Below the pieces are notes generated by a model. It had not been told where the DNA came from and did not search any database. It saw nothing but the letters and a program-made list of their open reading frames with translations. Both the position numbers and the translations under genes were made by a program. DNA of 64,000 nt from an uncultured Campylobacter sp. Its GTDB lineage: Bacteria; Campylobacterota; Campylobacteria; Campylobacterales; Campylobacteraceae. Below, in pieces: positions 43,365 to 51,451 of the stretch (position 1 is its first letter; every line of letters starts with the position of its first letter). The DNA lies in the NCBI RefSeq assembly GCF_938017775.1, contig NZ_CALIIU010000012.1, forward strand, positions 1 through 64,000, given 5' to 3'.

Positions 43365-43370
43365 TATAAT
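43365..43370 (+). promoter_or_regulatory. -10 box upstream of pal
   Basis: A perfect TATAAT lies in the 55-bp gap between tolB and pal, with an AT-rich stretch where a -35 would be. It suggests a separate strong promoter for the abundant Pal protein. Confidence 0.6.
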
Positions 43371-43399
43371 GACTACAATTTTTTTTGAAAGGATAGAAA

Positions 43400-43873
43400 A
43401 TGAAACATTTAGTTTTATCTTCGATAGCAGTTGCTGCTCTATTATTGAGCGGTTGTTCTAAAAAGACCCCAGAGGCCGATACTACAAGCACAAGTAATGC
43501 AGATAGACTAGCTGCTTTGGCATCTCAGATCCAAAGTGAAGTTGGTACTGTTTATTTCGACTTTGATAAATTTAATATTAGAGCCGATCAACAAGGCACA
43601 ATCAATAATAACGCAGCTTTATTCAACCAAGCAGGCGCAGAGTCTCTAACCGTCAAAGTTGAGGGTAACTGCGATGAGTGGGGTTCTGATGAGTACAACT
43701 ATGCCCTTGGTCTAAAGAGAGCTACTGCAGCTAAAGACGCATTGGTTGCTCAAGGCGTAAATGAGAGCAGAATTTCCGTAGTAAGCTACGGTGAGAGCAA
43801 TATGGCTTGCACAGAGCATTCTAAAGAGTGCGACGCTCAAAACAGACGCGACGAATTCAAAGTTGGATTCTAA
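43400..43873 (+). CDS. pal: Pal peptidoglycan-associated lipoprotein
   Basis: A lipoprotein signal (VAALLLSGC) is followed by an OmpA-type peptidoglycan-binding domain: VYFDFDKFNIR, VEGNCDEWGSDEYNYALGLK (the Asp/Arg diaminopimelate-binding region) and NRRDEF near the end. Length is 157 residues. It has its own -10 box and precedes cpoB by 1 bp. Confidence 0.96.
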   Translation: MKHLVLSSIAVAALLLSGCSKKTPEADTTSTSNADRLAALASQIQSEVGTVYFDFDKFNIRADQQGTINNNAALFNQAGAESLTVKVEGNCDEWGSDEYNYALGLKRATAAKDALVAQGVNESRISVVSYGESNMACTEHSKECDAQNRRDEFKVGF

Positions 43874-43874
43874 T

Positions 43875-44693
43875 TTGAAATTTAAAAATTTCACGGTGGC
43901 GGCTCTTTTGGGAGCTGCCACTTTTTTAAATGCAGAAACTTCCGCATTTGATGCTGGCAATATTGATTCAGGCAGCTCTTATGGACTAACCGAAAACGAA
44001 CAAGTATTACGCGATAACCGCAAGCGTATAAGCGAGATGCAAACTAGTGTAGATAATACACGCGAGAGCGTAGAAGGCTTGCGAAGCGTCCTTGAAGGAA
44101 CAAATTCTAAAATTTCGAACCTGGAAAACAGGGTAGCAGATCTAGAAATTCGTACTACGGGCAAAAGCCAAGGCAACAGCGAGCTAGATCAGATGAAGCG
44201 AGATATCGCAACTATAAAAGCCCAAATCGCTGAAATTAATAAAAAATTAGGTAGCGGCAGTAGCGTAAAAAAAAACGCTGAATTAGACGCAGGAACTGCT
44301 TCAATCCCTGCTAGTACAAAATCAGACTCCGATTTTAAATCAAAAGATCAGGCTTCGGTGTTGAAAGAGGCTGACGCTTTATATGTCAAAAAAGACTATT
44401 CCGGCGCAAAAGAGCGCTACAATTATTTAGTATCTAAAAATTACAAGCCCGCTAAGGCAAATTACATGCTGGGCGAAATTTCATATTTCTCCGGCTCATA
44501 CGCAGAAGCGATAAACTATTATAAAAAGAGCATCTCGCACAACGAGAGCCAAGACTACACTCCAAAGCTCCTCTATCACACCGCAATCAGCTTCGATAAG
44601 ATCGGCGATAAAGACAGCGCAGATAAATTCTACAAAGCGCTAAAAGCTTCATACCCGGATTCCAAAGAAGCTAAAGCTGCGCCCACTAGATAA
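43875..44693 (+). CDS. cpoB: CpoB/YbgF Tol-Pal coordination protein
   Basis: This periplasmic protein coordinates Tol-Pal with peptidoglycan synthesis. The start TTG 43875, one base after the pal stop, gives a signal peptide (MKFKNFTVAALLGAATFLNA). A coiled-coil segment (NRKRISEMQTSVDNTRESVE to about residue 110) follows, then a linker and C-terminal TPR repeats (ADALYVKKDYSGAKERYNYL, YMLGEISYFSGSYAEAINYY). The long upstream frame lies inside pal and was not used. The product has 272 residues. Confidence 0.88.
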   Translation: MKFKNFTVAALLGAATFLNAETSAFDAGNIDSGSSYGLTENEQVLRDNRKRISEMQTSVDNTRESVEGLRSVLEGTNSKISNLENRVADLEIRTTGKSQGNSELDQMKRDIATIKAQIAEINKKLGSGSSVKKNAELDAGTASIPASTKSDSDFKSKDQASVLKEADALYVKKDYSGAKERYNYLVSKNYKPAKANYMLGEISYFSGSYAEAINYYKKSISHNESQDYTPKLLYHTAISFDKIGDKDSADKFYKALKASYPDSKEAKAAPTR

Positions 44694-44743
44694 CCTAAAT
44701 TTAAATACAAACTCAAAAATAAAATTCTAAACAGGAGAAAACT

Positions 44744-45391
44744 ATGGCTAACAACCGAGTTATAAAGATGCATTATGAGCTAAAAGACGGCAAAACCGGT
44801 GAAATTTTAGAATCAAATTTAAACTCCGACCCGATTGCCTTTCTTAGCGGCAAAGATCAAATCATCCAAAAACTGGAAGATGAAATTTTAAATCTACAAG
44901 CAGGCGAGAGCAAAACGGTTCGCATAAGCCCGAGCGACGGGGTCGGCGAGTATAAGCAGGACGCCGTGCAGATCCTACCTAAAGAGCAGTTTGCGGGTAT
45001 AGATCTGGTCGTGGGTATGGAGCTTTTCGGACAGGCGGAGGACGGCGCGACTACCCGCGTGAGCGTCAAAGCTATCGGCGAGCAGGACGTTACTATTGAC
45101 TTTAACCACCCGTTTGCGGGCAAGGAGCTGGAATTTAATATAAAGATCGTCGAGAACCGCGAAGCGACGGCGGACGAAATTCTTACCGGCCAGCCTGAGG
45201 GTACTCACAGCTGCGGCTGCGGACATAATCATCACGAGGGGCACGAGTGCTGCGGCGGACACGGACACGATCACGCAGAGGATCACGAGTGTTGCGGAGG
45301 CCATGGGCATGCAGACGGTCATGAATGCTGCGGAGGTCACGATCACGGGAAAGATCACGAGTGCTGCGGCGGGCACCATCACGAGCATTAG
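44744..45391 (+). CDS. slyD: SlyD-type FKBP prolyl isomerase with His/Cys-rich tail
   Basis: Residues 1-145 form a SlyD FKBP domain with the inserted chaperone flap: LKDGKTGEILESN, LSGKDQIIQKLEDEILNLQA, VRISPSDGVGEY and FNHPFAGKELEFNIK. The 65-residue tail contains four copies of HECCGGH separated by His-rich links, a nickel/copper-binding region like those used for hydrogenase and urease maturation. Length is 215 residues. It is the expected neighbour of cpoB and fabD. Confidence 0.94.
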   Translation: MANNRVIKMHYELKDGKTGEILESNLNSDPIAFLSGKDQIIQKLEDEILNLQAGESKTVRISPSDGVGEYKQDAVQILPKEQFAGIDLVVGMELFGQAEDGATTRVSVKAIGEQDVTIDFNHPFAGKELEFNIKIVENREATADEILTGQPEGTHSCGCGHNHHEGHECCGGHGHDHAEDHECCGGHGHADGHECCGGHDHGKDHECCGGHHHEH

Positions 45392-45400
45392 GACTTTTTT

Positions 45401-46345
45401 ATGAAATTTGCTTTTATCTTTCCCGGACAGGGTTGCCAAAGCGTAGGCATGGGCAGGGAGTTTTACGAGGGCTCCGCCTCTGCGCGCGCACTTTTGGATG
45501 AGGCTTCAGACTTTACGGGTATCGATTTTAAAAATTTGCTGTTTGAACCCAACGACAAGCTCGACATTTCGGAATTTACGCAGCCTGCGATTGCATTAAA
45601 TTCCATGATGGCGCTTGCGGCGCTGCAAGAAAAGCTGGATCAAGAAAAGCTTAACATCGCTCCGCAGTTTTTGCTCGGACACTCTCTGGGCGAGTTTAGC
45701 GCGTTAAGCGCTGCGGGAGGCATAGAGCCGAAGCAGATGCTAAAGCTAGTAAATATTCGCGGCAGGCTAATGCAGAGCGCCTGCGAGGGCAAAGGCGCCG
45801 GAATGATGGTGATCTTAGCTCTTGCCGACGAGGCGGTTGAAAAAATTTGCGCGGATGCAACGAGCGCAGGTAAGCAGGTATGGGCGGCGAATTATAACTG
45901 CGACGGGCAGATCGTAGTTGCGGGCAAAAAAGATGATCTCGCGGCACTCGAGGGCGAGTTTAAAGCCGCAGGCGCAAAGCGCGCAATGCTACTAAATATG
46001 AGCGTCGCAAGCCATTGTCCGATGCTAGGGAGTGCTAGCGACGAGCTTTTGGAATTTTTGCGCCCCGCGCTAAAAGAGAGCTTCGCTCCTGTCGTCGCTA
46101 ACGCCACCGCGCGCGCATACAGGGCGAAATCCGAAGCGCTAGAGCTGCTGAAAGCCCAGCTTATCAGTCCCGTGCTTTACAAGCAAAGCATCAAAAATTA
46201 TGAGAGTGAGACGGACTGCTTCGTCGAGTTCGGCGCGGCGGTTTTAAAAGGGATAAACAAAAAGATCACGCAAAAGCCGACCTTTAGCATCACGGATCTT
46301 GCGAGCCTAGACGAGTTTCTGAAATTTGCAAAGGAGAATAGATGA
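45401..46345 (+). CDS. fabD: Malonyl-CoA:ACP transacylase
   Basis: FabD loads malonate onto acyl-carrier protein for fatty-acid synthesis. It has FIFPGQGCQSVGMG, the nucleophile elbow GHSLGEFSAL (catalytic Ser in GHSLG) and the His block MSVASHCPML. Length is 314 residues. It overlaps the next gene by 4 bases. Confidence 0.96.
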   Translation: MKFAFIFPGQGCQSVGMGREFYEGSASARALLDEASDFTGIDFKNLLFEPNDKLDISEFTQPAIALNSMMALAALQEKLDQEKLNIAPQFLLGHSLGEFSALSAAGGIEPKQMLKLVNIRGRLMQSACEGKGAGMMVILALADEAVEKICADATSAGKQVWAANYNCDGQIVVAGKKDDLAALEGEFKAAGAKRAMLLNMSVASHCPMLGSASDELLEFLRPALKESFAPVVANATARAYRAKSEALELLKAQLISPVLYKQSIKNYESETDCFVEFGAAVLKGINKKITQKPTFSITDLASLDEFLKFAKENR

Positions 46346-47040
46346 AAGTTGCGATCTTAGGCGCGATGCCCGAAGAGATCGAGCCGCTGCTGTCCGCGCT
46401 GCGCGAGCGGGGTGTGAGCGTGGAAGCTGTGGAGCACGCGAATAATAAATTCTACGCCGCTAAGCTTAACGGCCACGATCTAGTGATCGCGTATTCGAAG
46501 ATCGGCAAGGTAAATTCCGCCCTGACCGCTACGGTTATGATCGAGAAATTCGGCGCGCGCGCGCTCATTTTTACGGGCGTCGCGGGGGCTTTGAAGCACG
46601 GCATCAAGATCGGCGAAATTTTATACGCTACCGCGCTCGTGCAGCACGATCTGGACATCACGGCATTTGGGCATCCGCACGGATTCGTACCCGGAAGTAA
46701 AATTTCAGTCCAAACCGACGCGAAGCTAAATTCTATCGCGCAAAGCGTCGCCGAGCAGCTAGGCATCACGCTAAAATCGGGCATCATCGCTAGCGGCGAT
46801 CAGTTCGTAAGCGATGAGGAGCGCAAGAGCTGGATCGAGCGGACGTTTGACGCGAGCGCGGTCGAGATGGAGGGAGCGAGCGTGGCGCAGGTGTGCGACG
46901 CGCTGGGCGTGCCGTTTTGCGTACTGCGCGCGATAAGCGACGAGGCGGGACACAAAGCCGAGTTTGACTTTGACGAGTTTATGGTAAAAAGCGCGCAAAC
47001 GAGCGCAAATTTCGTCCTAAAAATGATCGAAAGGTTATGA
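46342..47040 (+). CDS. mtnN: MTA/SAH (and 6-amino-6-deoxyfutalosine) nucleosidase
   Basis: This purine-nucleosidase-family protein (232 residues) has MKVAILGAMPEEIEPLL, FTGVAGALKHGIKIGEIL, ASGDQFVS and VEMEGASVAQVC with the catalytic Glu/Asp set (final Asp in RAISDEA). In Campylobacter this enzyme recycles methylthioadenosine and S-adenosylhomocysteine and also serves the futalosine route to menaquinone (the mqnB step); the dual use is family knowledge. Confidence 0.95.
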   Translation: MKVAILGAMPEEIEPLLSALRERGVSVEAVEHANNKFYAAKLNGHDLVIAYSKIGKVNSALTATVMIEKFGARALIFTGVAGALKHGIKIGEILYATALVQHDLDITAFGHPHGFVPGSKISVQTDAKLNSIAQSVAEQLGITLKSGIIASGDQFVSDEERKSWIERTFDASAVEMEGASVAQVCDALGVPFCVLRAISDEAGHKAEFDFDEFMVKSAQTSANFVLKMIERL

Positions 47041-47786
47041 TAAACCTCTCCAAAAAATTACTTCGCCGCGTCGGACAAACCAACGCCAAATACAAGATGT
47101 TCGAGCGCGGCGATAAAATTTTACTAGCTCTTAGCGGCGGCAAAGACAGTATGAGTTTGGCGCACGTGCTGAAGCACTTCCAAAGCGTAAGCCCGCTAGA
47201 TTGGGAGTTTCGAGCCGTCACCGTTACTTACGGTATCGGCGAGGATCTGCGCGAGATAAGCGCCCATTTTAAAGAGCACGAGATTCCCTACGAGATAATC
47301 GATACTAAAATTTTTGAATTCGGCAAGGAAAAGATCCGCGCAAACACCACGTTTTGCAGCTTTTGCTCGCGTATGAGGCGCGGATATATCTACTCCTACG
47401 CGCTCGAACACGGCTTCAATAAGATCGCCATCGCCCACCACCTCGACGACGCTGCGGAGAGCTTTTTTATGAATTTCACCTTCAACGGCGCGCTTCGAAC
47501 TCTCGCTCCGCGCTATGTCGCCGAAAACGGGCTCGTGATCATCCGTCCGTTCATTCTAGCGCGCGAGCGCCAAATCGCTGCCTGTGCTAGAGATAACGAG
47601 CTTCCGATCATGCGCGAGGAGGAGGTTTGCCCCGCGAAACAATACGGTGGCAAGGAACCCACCGCGCGCGCCGCTACGAAGGAGCTTTTGGCACAGTATG
47701 AAAAGGCCCATCCGAGGTTTTTTATCAGCCTGCAAGCCGCCTTCGCCAACATCCACGAAGATACCTTTTTCGAGCCTAAATTTTAA
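47037..47786 (+). CDS. ttcA: TtcA-like tRNA 2-thiocytidine synthetase
   Basis: This PP-loop ATPase (249 residues) has LALSGGKDSMSLAHVL, the CxxC pair FCSFCSRMRRGY, AIAHHLDDAAESFFMN and a third cysteine in EEVCPAKQ, which together hold an iron-sulfur cluster in TtcA/TtuA enzymes. It is the last gene of the atp-tol run, in the same place as in C. jejuni as I recall. The substrate base (C32) is inferred. Confidence 0.87.
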   Translation: MINLSKKLLRRVGQTNAKYKMFERGDKILLALSGGKDSMSLAHVLKHFQSVSPLDWEFRAVTVTYGIGEDLREISAHFKEHEIPYEIIDTKIFEFGKEKIRANTTFCSFCSRMRRGYIYSYALEHGFNKIAIAHHLDDAAESFFMNFTFNGALRTLAPRYVAENGLVIIRPFILARERQIAACARDNELPIMREEEVCPAKQYGGKEPTARAATKELLAQYEKAHPRFFISLQAAFANIHEDTFFEPKF

Positions 47787-48584
47787 AATTTTAAGCGGTT
47801 TGATCCCTCGGCTAGAAAAGTCCGAGTGTGGCTTTCGCGGGCTCGGAGACTTCGTGCGCCTAGTTCGATTTTTTGGCTTGAATAAGCCGATACTCGCAGA
47901 GTAGTTGTCCCCCGCCCCGTGCTCGAACGGGTCGCGAGCCGCAGCGCGAGCGGTTGGCTTACTGCGTTTAAATTGCAGTGCGGGCGATTGCACTCCTGCG
48001 TCCGAAGCTGTGCACACCAGCTCGGGCTGCACGCTAGAGCGGTTACGCTCGCTGCGCCCGAGGGCTGCGAGTAGGGCGGGTTGCGCCGCCTGTATATGCT
48101 TTTACGAAACGCCTGAGATTAATTGTAATGCCGTTTTTCGGCGCTATACTTTTGCCCTACTCGAGTGCCGCTCAAGCGAGCTTTAAGAGCGAGCGTTAAG
48201 GGGCTTGTAAAGCTTGCGCGAGAGATAATTTTAGAAATTTCATCTCAAAAAAAATGCTTTAGAAATTTTACCTCGCAAAATTTTAAAATTTAGCAAAGCC
48301 GAATTCTGAAATTTTATCGTAGCCAAATTTCCGCTCTCGTTTCATAAACGTTATCTTTTGAAATTTCGCCGCTCGCGAGGGCTTAAATTTTGCGCCGCTT
48401 TAAAGCTGCTTAAAACCCTCCGCTGTCACGCACGCAGATCAAATTTTAAAATTTCGCGCATGCCGCGGTACTTCTCAAATTTACACACTACAAAATTTTA
48501 ACCGATTTTCGCTCCGAAATTTATGCCGCATTAACCGCCGCGGATATATAATAGCGAATGTCATATTTCACGTAAGGAGTAAGC
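47787..48584. other. 0.8-kb spacer with a GC-rich block
   Basis: There is no supported gene. Positions about 47905-48110 are unusually GC-rich, with short inverted repeats (CCCGT-gctcga-ACGGG near 47918), and contrast with the AAATTT-rich DNA on both sides. Copies of AAATTTTAAAATTT are at 47778, 48278 and 48441. No known RNA motif (tmRNA, RNase P, SRP) was recognised. Confidence 0.5.
48547..48552 (+). promoter_or_regulatory. -10 box of the aldehyde dehydrogenase gene
   Basis: A perfect TATAAT lies 32 bp before ATG 48585, with AAGGAG as ribosome-binding site between them. Confidence 0.65.
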
Positions 48585-50051
48585 ATGGCTACAATCCAAC
48601 CAAGCTATAAGCTTTTCATCGACGGCGAGTTTGTGGGTGCCGAAGGCGGCGCGAGCCTAGACGTTTTTAATCCCGCTACCGGCGAAAAAATTTCAAAGAT
48701 CGCAGATGCTAGCAAGGCGGACGTCGATAAAGCGGTCGCCGCAGCTCGCAAGGCGTTTGCGAGCTTCCGCCGCACCAGCGTTTATGAGCGCAGCGCGCTG
48801 CTAAATAAGATCGCCGACGTCCTGGAGCAAAACGCCGAGTTCATCGCCACCGTAGAGACTATCGACAACGGCAAGCCGATCCGCGAGACGCGCGCGGTCG
48901 ACGTAGCGTGGTCGATCGAGCATTTCCGCTATTTTGCGGGCGTAATTTTGGGCGAAGAGGGCAGCGCCAATATGCTAAAAGAGCGCTATCTATCCGTCGT
49001 TTTGCGCGAGCCGATCGGCGTAGTAGGACAGATCGTGCCGTGGAATTTCCCGTTTTTGATGGGCGCGTGGAAGCTCGCTCCGTTACTTGCCGCGGGCGAT
49101 ACGTGCGTATTTAAGCCAAGCTCCGAAACCAGCCTTAGCATTTTGGAGTTCATCCGCCTGATCGCGCCGCTACTTCCAAAGGGCGTCATCAACGTCGTAA
49201 CCGGCAAGGGAAGCAAGGCAGGCGAGTTCGTCCGCACTCACAAAGGGCTTGATAAGCTCGCATTTACGGGCTCGACCGAGGTCGGCAGAGGCATCGCGTT
49301 AGCCGCGGCGCAAAAGATCATCCCCGCTACGCTTGAGCTTGGCGGCAAGAGCGCAAATATCATCTTTGACGATTGTGACTTCGACGTTGCGATCGACGGC
49401 GTGCAGCTGGGAATTCTTTTCAACCAAGGCCAGGTCTGCTGCGCGGGAAGTAGGATATTCGTGCAGGAGGGCATTTATGATAAATTCGTACCGGCGCTCG
49501 TGGAGAAATTTAAGCGCATCAAGGTGGGCGATCCGCTCGATCCGAACACCCAGATGGGATGCCAGATCAACAAAAAGCAAGCCGATAAAATTTTAGAGTA
49601 CGTAAAAATCGGCGTAGAGGAGGGCGCTAAGATCGCCGTGGGCGGCAAGCGACATAGCGCGGGAGAGGCTTTCGTCGAGCCTACGCTACTCGTGGACGTG
49701 CGCAACGACATGCGCGTGGCGCAGGAGGAGATCTTCGGCCCTGTGGGCGTCGTGATTAAATTTAAAGATCAAGACGAGCTCGTCCGCATGGCAAACGACA
49801 GCCTCTACGGACTAGGCGGCGCGGTATTTACGCGCGACATCGCAAAGGCACTCACGGTCGCACGCCTGCTTGAGACGGGTCGCGTGTGGGTCAATACCTA
49901 CAATCAGATCCACGCCGGCGCGCCGTTTGGCGGCTACAAAGAATCGGGCATCGGTCGCGAGACGCACAAGATGATCCTGGATCACTACACCCAGACCAAA
50001 AACATCTACATCGACACGATCTCCAAACCGAGCGGCTTTTACGAGCAGTAA
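48585..50051 (+). CDS. NAD(P)-dependent aldehyde dehydrogenase
   Basis: The 488-residue ALDH superfamily protein has IVPWNFPFLMGAWKLAPLLA, FTGSTEVGRGI, general base Glu251 in LELGGKS, nucleophile Cys285 in GQVCCAGSR and EEIFGPV. The overall sequence style is that of broad aldehyde or betaine-aldehyde dehydrogenases; the substrate cannot be told. It has its own promoter and a strong terminator and stands alone. Confidence 0.93.
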   Translation: MATIQPSYKLFIDGEFVGAEGGASLDVFNPATGEKISKIADASKADVDKAVAAARKAFASFRRTSVYERSALLNKIADVLEQNAEFIATVETIDNGKPIRETRAVDVAWSIEHFRYFAGVILGEEGSANMLKERYLSVVLREPIGVVGQIVPWNFPFLMGAWKLAPLLAAGDTCVFKPSSETSLSILEFIRLIAPLLPKGVINVVTGKGSKAGEFVRTHKGLDKLAFTGSTEVGRGIALAAAQKIIPATLELGGKSANIIFDDCDFDVAIDGVQLGILFNQGQVCCAGSRIFVQEGIYDKFVPALVEKFKRIKVGDPLDPNTQMGCQINKKQADKILEYVKIGVEEGAKIAVGGKRHSAGEAFVEPTLLVDVRNDMRVAQEEIFGPVGVVIKFKDQDELVRMANDSLYGLGGAVFTRDIAKALTVARLLETGRVWVNTYNQIHAGAPFGGYKESGIGRETHKMILDHYTQTKNIYIDTISKPSGFYEQ

Positions 50052-50066
50052 GGGCTTAGCGCGGTA

Positions 50067-50096
50067 TTTCGGGCGGTTTGCGCCGCCCGAAATTTT
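50067..50096 (+). terminator. Strong (possibly bidirectional) terminator
   Basis: TTTCGGGCGG-tttgcg-CCGCCCGAAA forms a 10-bp perfect stem followed by TTTT, 15 bp after the aldehyde dehydrogenase stop. It also lies just beyond the 3' end of the convergent lipoprotein gene. Confidence 0.88.
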
Positions 50097-50467
50097 ATTC
50101 TGCTTGACTCGATTGAGTATTTAATTTTAAGATTAATATAGGCTCATCATTTGGCAGTAAATTTTTATTTGCCAACCTTATGCCTTTATAAACATTTATC
50201 GTGATTTTAACATTTGGTATGTCGGTAACTTTTGAAAAATTATTTAAGAGCAACTTTATATCATCATCTCTAGCGCCATAAATGTTTACTATGCTCTCAT
50301 ATCTATCGGTAATTTTTCCACAAGACCAAGAACCGCCTAGATGATTTAAATCTCTTATTCCTTCAAATATTATTTCTTCTGCTTTGTCGTTATACTGATT
50401 CCGACATTCCCTACCGTCGCAGCCGAATAGAACAATCGCAAAAAAATATTGCAACAAGAAATTTCAT
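50095..50467 (-). CDS. Small putative lipoprotein whose start is split by a 7-T tract
   Basis: The body frame encodes about 115 residues with two cysteine pairs (GCDGRECRNQY, SWSCGK) and no recognised domain. In that frame only a TTG start at 50457 exists. One frame over, ATG 50467 starts MKFLVAIFF and runs into a run of seven Ts (50440-50446). With six Ts it would join the body frame and give the perfect lipoprotein signal MKFLVAIFFAIVLFGC. So the gene is off by one base in a homopolymer, from phase variation, mutation or read error. The DNA is more AT-rich than its neighbours. Confidence 0.65.
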
Positions 50468-50533
50468 GGCGAAATTAAAAAATCCGCCTGTTTTTATAGT
50501 TTGATAACTACGGTCGCAACACATTTTCGCTCC

Positions 50534-50887
50534 TCAGATAAAATCCCTGTATTCGATATTTTTGTTACTCATTAAAATTTTTAATTTTTCAAAATCTTCT
50601 TTTGTTATATAATCCATCGGTATAACTATCGAGCAAATATTTAGTACCAAATTTTTAAAGTTAAATTTGAGTTTAATAAAAAATTTATTGTGCCCTAAAA
50701 AATATGTAAATATCCAAAAATACTTGATTTCATCAAATGGAATATCTCTTTGCCAGAAAAAATATTTCACGACTATGCGATCATCGTAGCACGCAATAAA
50801 TTTAAAGTAATTCGGGATAATCTCCGCGTAAAAAAGCCCGATTAGCATCACCCAGCCTACGATAGGCGCATAAGGCTTGTCAAGCAT
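50534..50887 (-). CDS. Small membrane protein of unknown function
   Basis: The 117-residue protein has an N-terminal hydrophobic segment (IVGWVMLIGLFYAEIIPNYF), a strand-rich aromatic middle (DDRIVVKYFFWQRDIPFDEI, a PH-like pattern also seen in YcxB/bPH proteins) and a charged C-terminus. I do not recognise the family. An in-frame TTG at 50908 is an alternative start; neither has a good ribosome-binding site. Like the gene before it, it is AT-rich and probably an accessory gene. Confidence 0.6.
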   Translation of the reverse strand: MLDKPYAPIVGWVMLIGLFYAEIIPNYFKFIACYDDRIVVKYFFWQRDIPFDEIKYFWIFTYFLGHNKFFIKLKFNFKNLVLNICSIVIPMDYITKEDFEKLKILMSNKNIEYRDFI

Positions 50888-51196
50888 TATAAAATAACGG
50901 CTATGCAAAATTGCAAAATTTTAACTACCGCATAAAAAGGCCCGTAAAAACGCCTCGCCCTTTTTATGATTAGCAGCGGCTCATCCGGTTTGGTATCGTT
51001 CATTTTATCTCTTGCTTGAATGTCACATTACGGCTTTAAATTTAGCGCTAAATTCTATCTTTGCTACGCTTACGCAGCGTTTAAATTTAATCTTGCCAGC
51101 GGTTACGGCTAAATTTTAAATTTTCAAACTTGCCGTTTAAAAGAGCCGTCATCTGTGCGAGTGAGCGTAGGCGGGTGTATGCAAGAGATAGCCTCA

Positions 51197-51322
51197 GGCG
51201 CTGTTTTATCGCAAGCCTCGTCCGCATCAAGTCATACCGAGCCGCGCCAAAGTCTCAAAACTCATGCGATTGCCGATTTTGTTATCGAGCCGCACCGAAG
51301 CCCGCACCAAAACTCGCGCGGC
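51197..51322 (+). repeat. Dispersed repeat, copy 1
   Basis: About 126 bp, from GGCGCTGTTTTATCGCAAGC to AACTCGCGCGGC. It matches 53209-53322 with scattered substitutions and small indels; shared blocks include CCTCGTCCG, ATCAAG, ATCGAGCCGCACCGAA and ACTCGCGCGGC. Confidence 0.75.
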
Positions 51323-51420
51323 TCACGAACGTCGCTCGGTAGAATTTTAAAATTTCATTCGGGCTCGACGTCGTTCTACGCAGACGCAAGCTCCGCCGCG
51401 GAATTTAAACTTTGTTTTGC

Positions 51421-51426
51421 TATAAT
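51421..51426 (+). promoter_or_regulatory. -10 box of the TPR lipoprotein gene
   Basis: A perfect TATAAT in the context TTTTGCTATAATC lies 26 bp before ATG 51452. Confidence 0.6.
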
Positions 51427-51451
51427 CGGACTAAAATTTCGGAGGCCATCT

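Larger units (their letters stand above)
50909..51451. other. Spacer carrying repeat copy and promoter for the TPR lipoprotein
   Basis: Although one forward frame is open from 51155, it shows no protein features before ATG 51452. The stretch holds one copy of a dispersed repeat (51197-51322) and a -10 box at 51421. Confidence 0.55.

Noticed and set aside
47905..48186. Candidate structured RNA or small gene in the GC-rich spacer block
   Set aside because: Only short stems of about 5 bp could be paired, no known RNA signature matched, and the small ORF has no features.
51155..51451. 99-residue N-terminal extension of the TPR lipoprotein
   Set aside because: It would bury the lipoprotein signal peptide and covers repeat DNA plus the TATAAT box; GGAGG supports ATG 51452.
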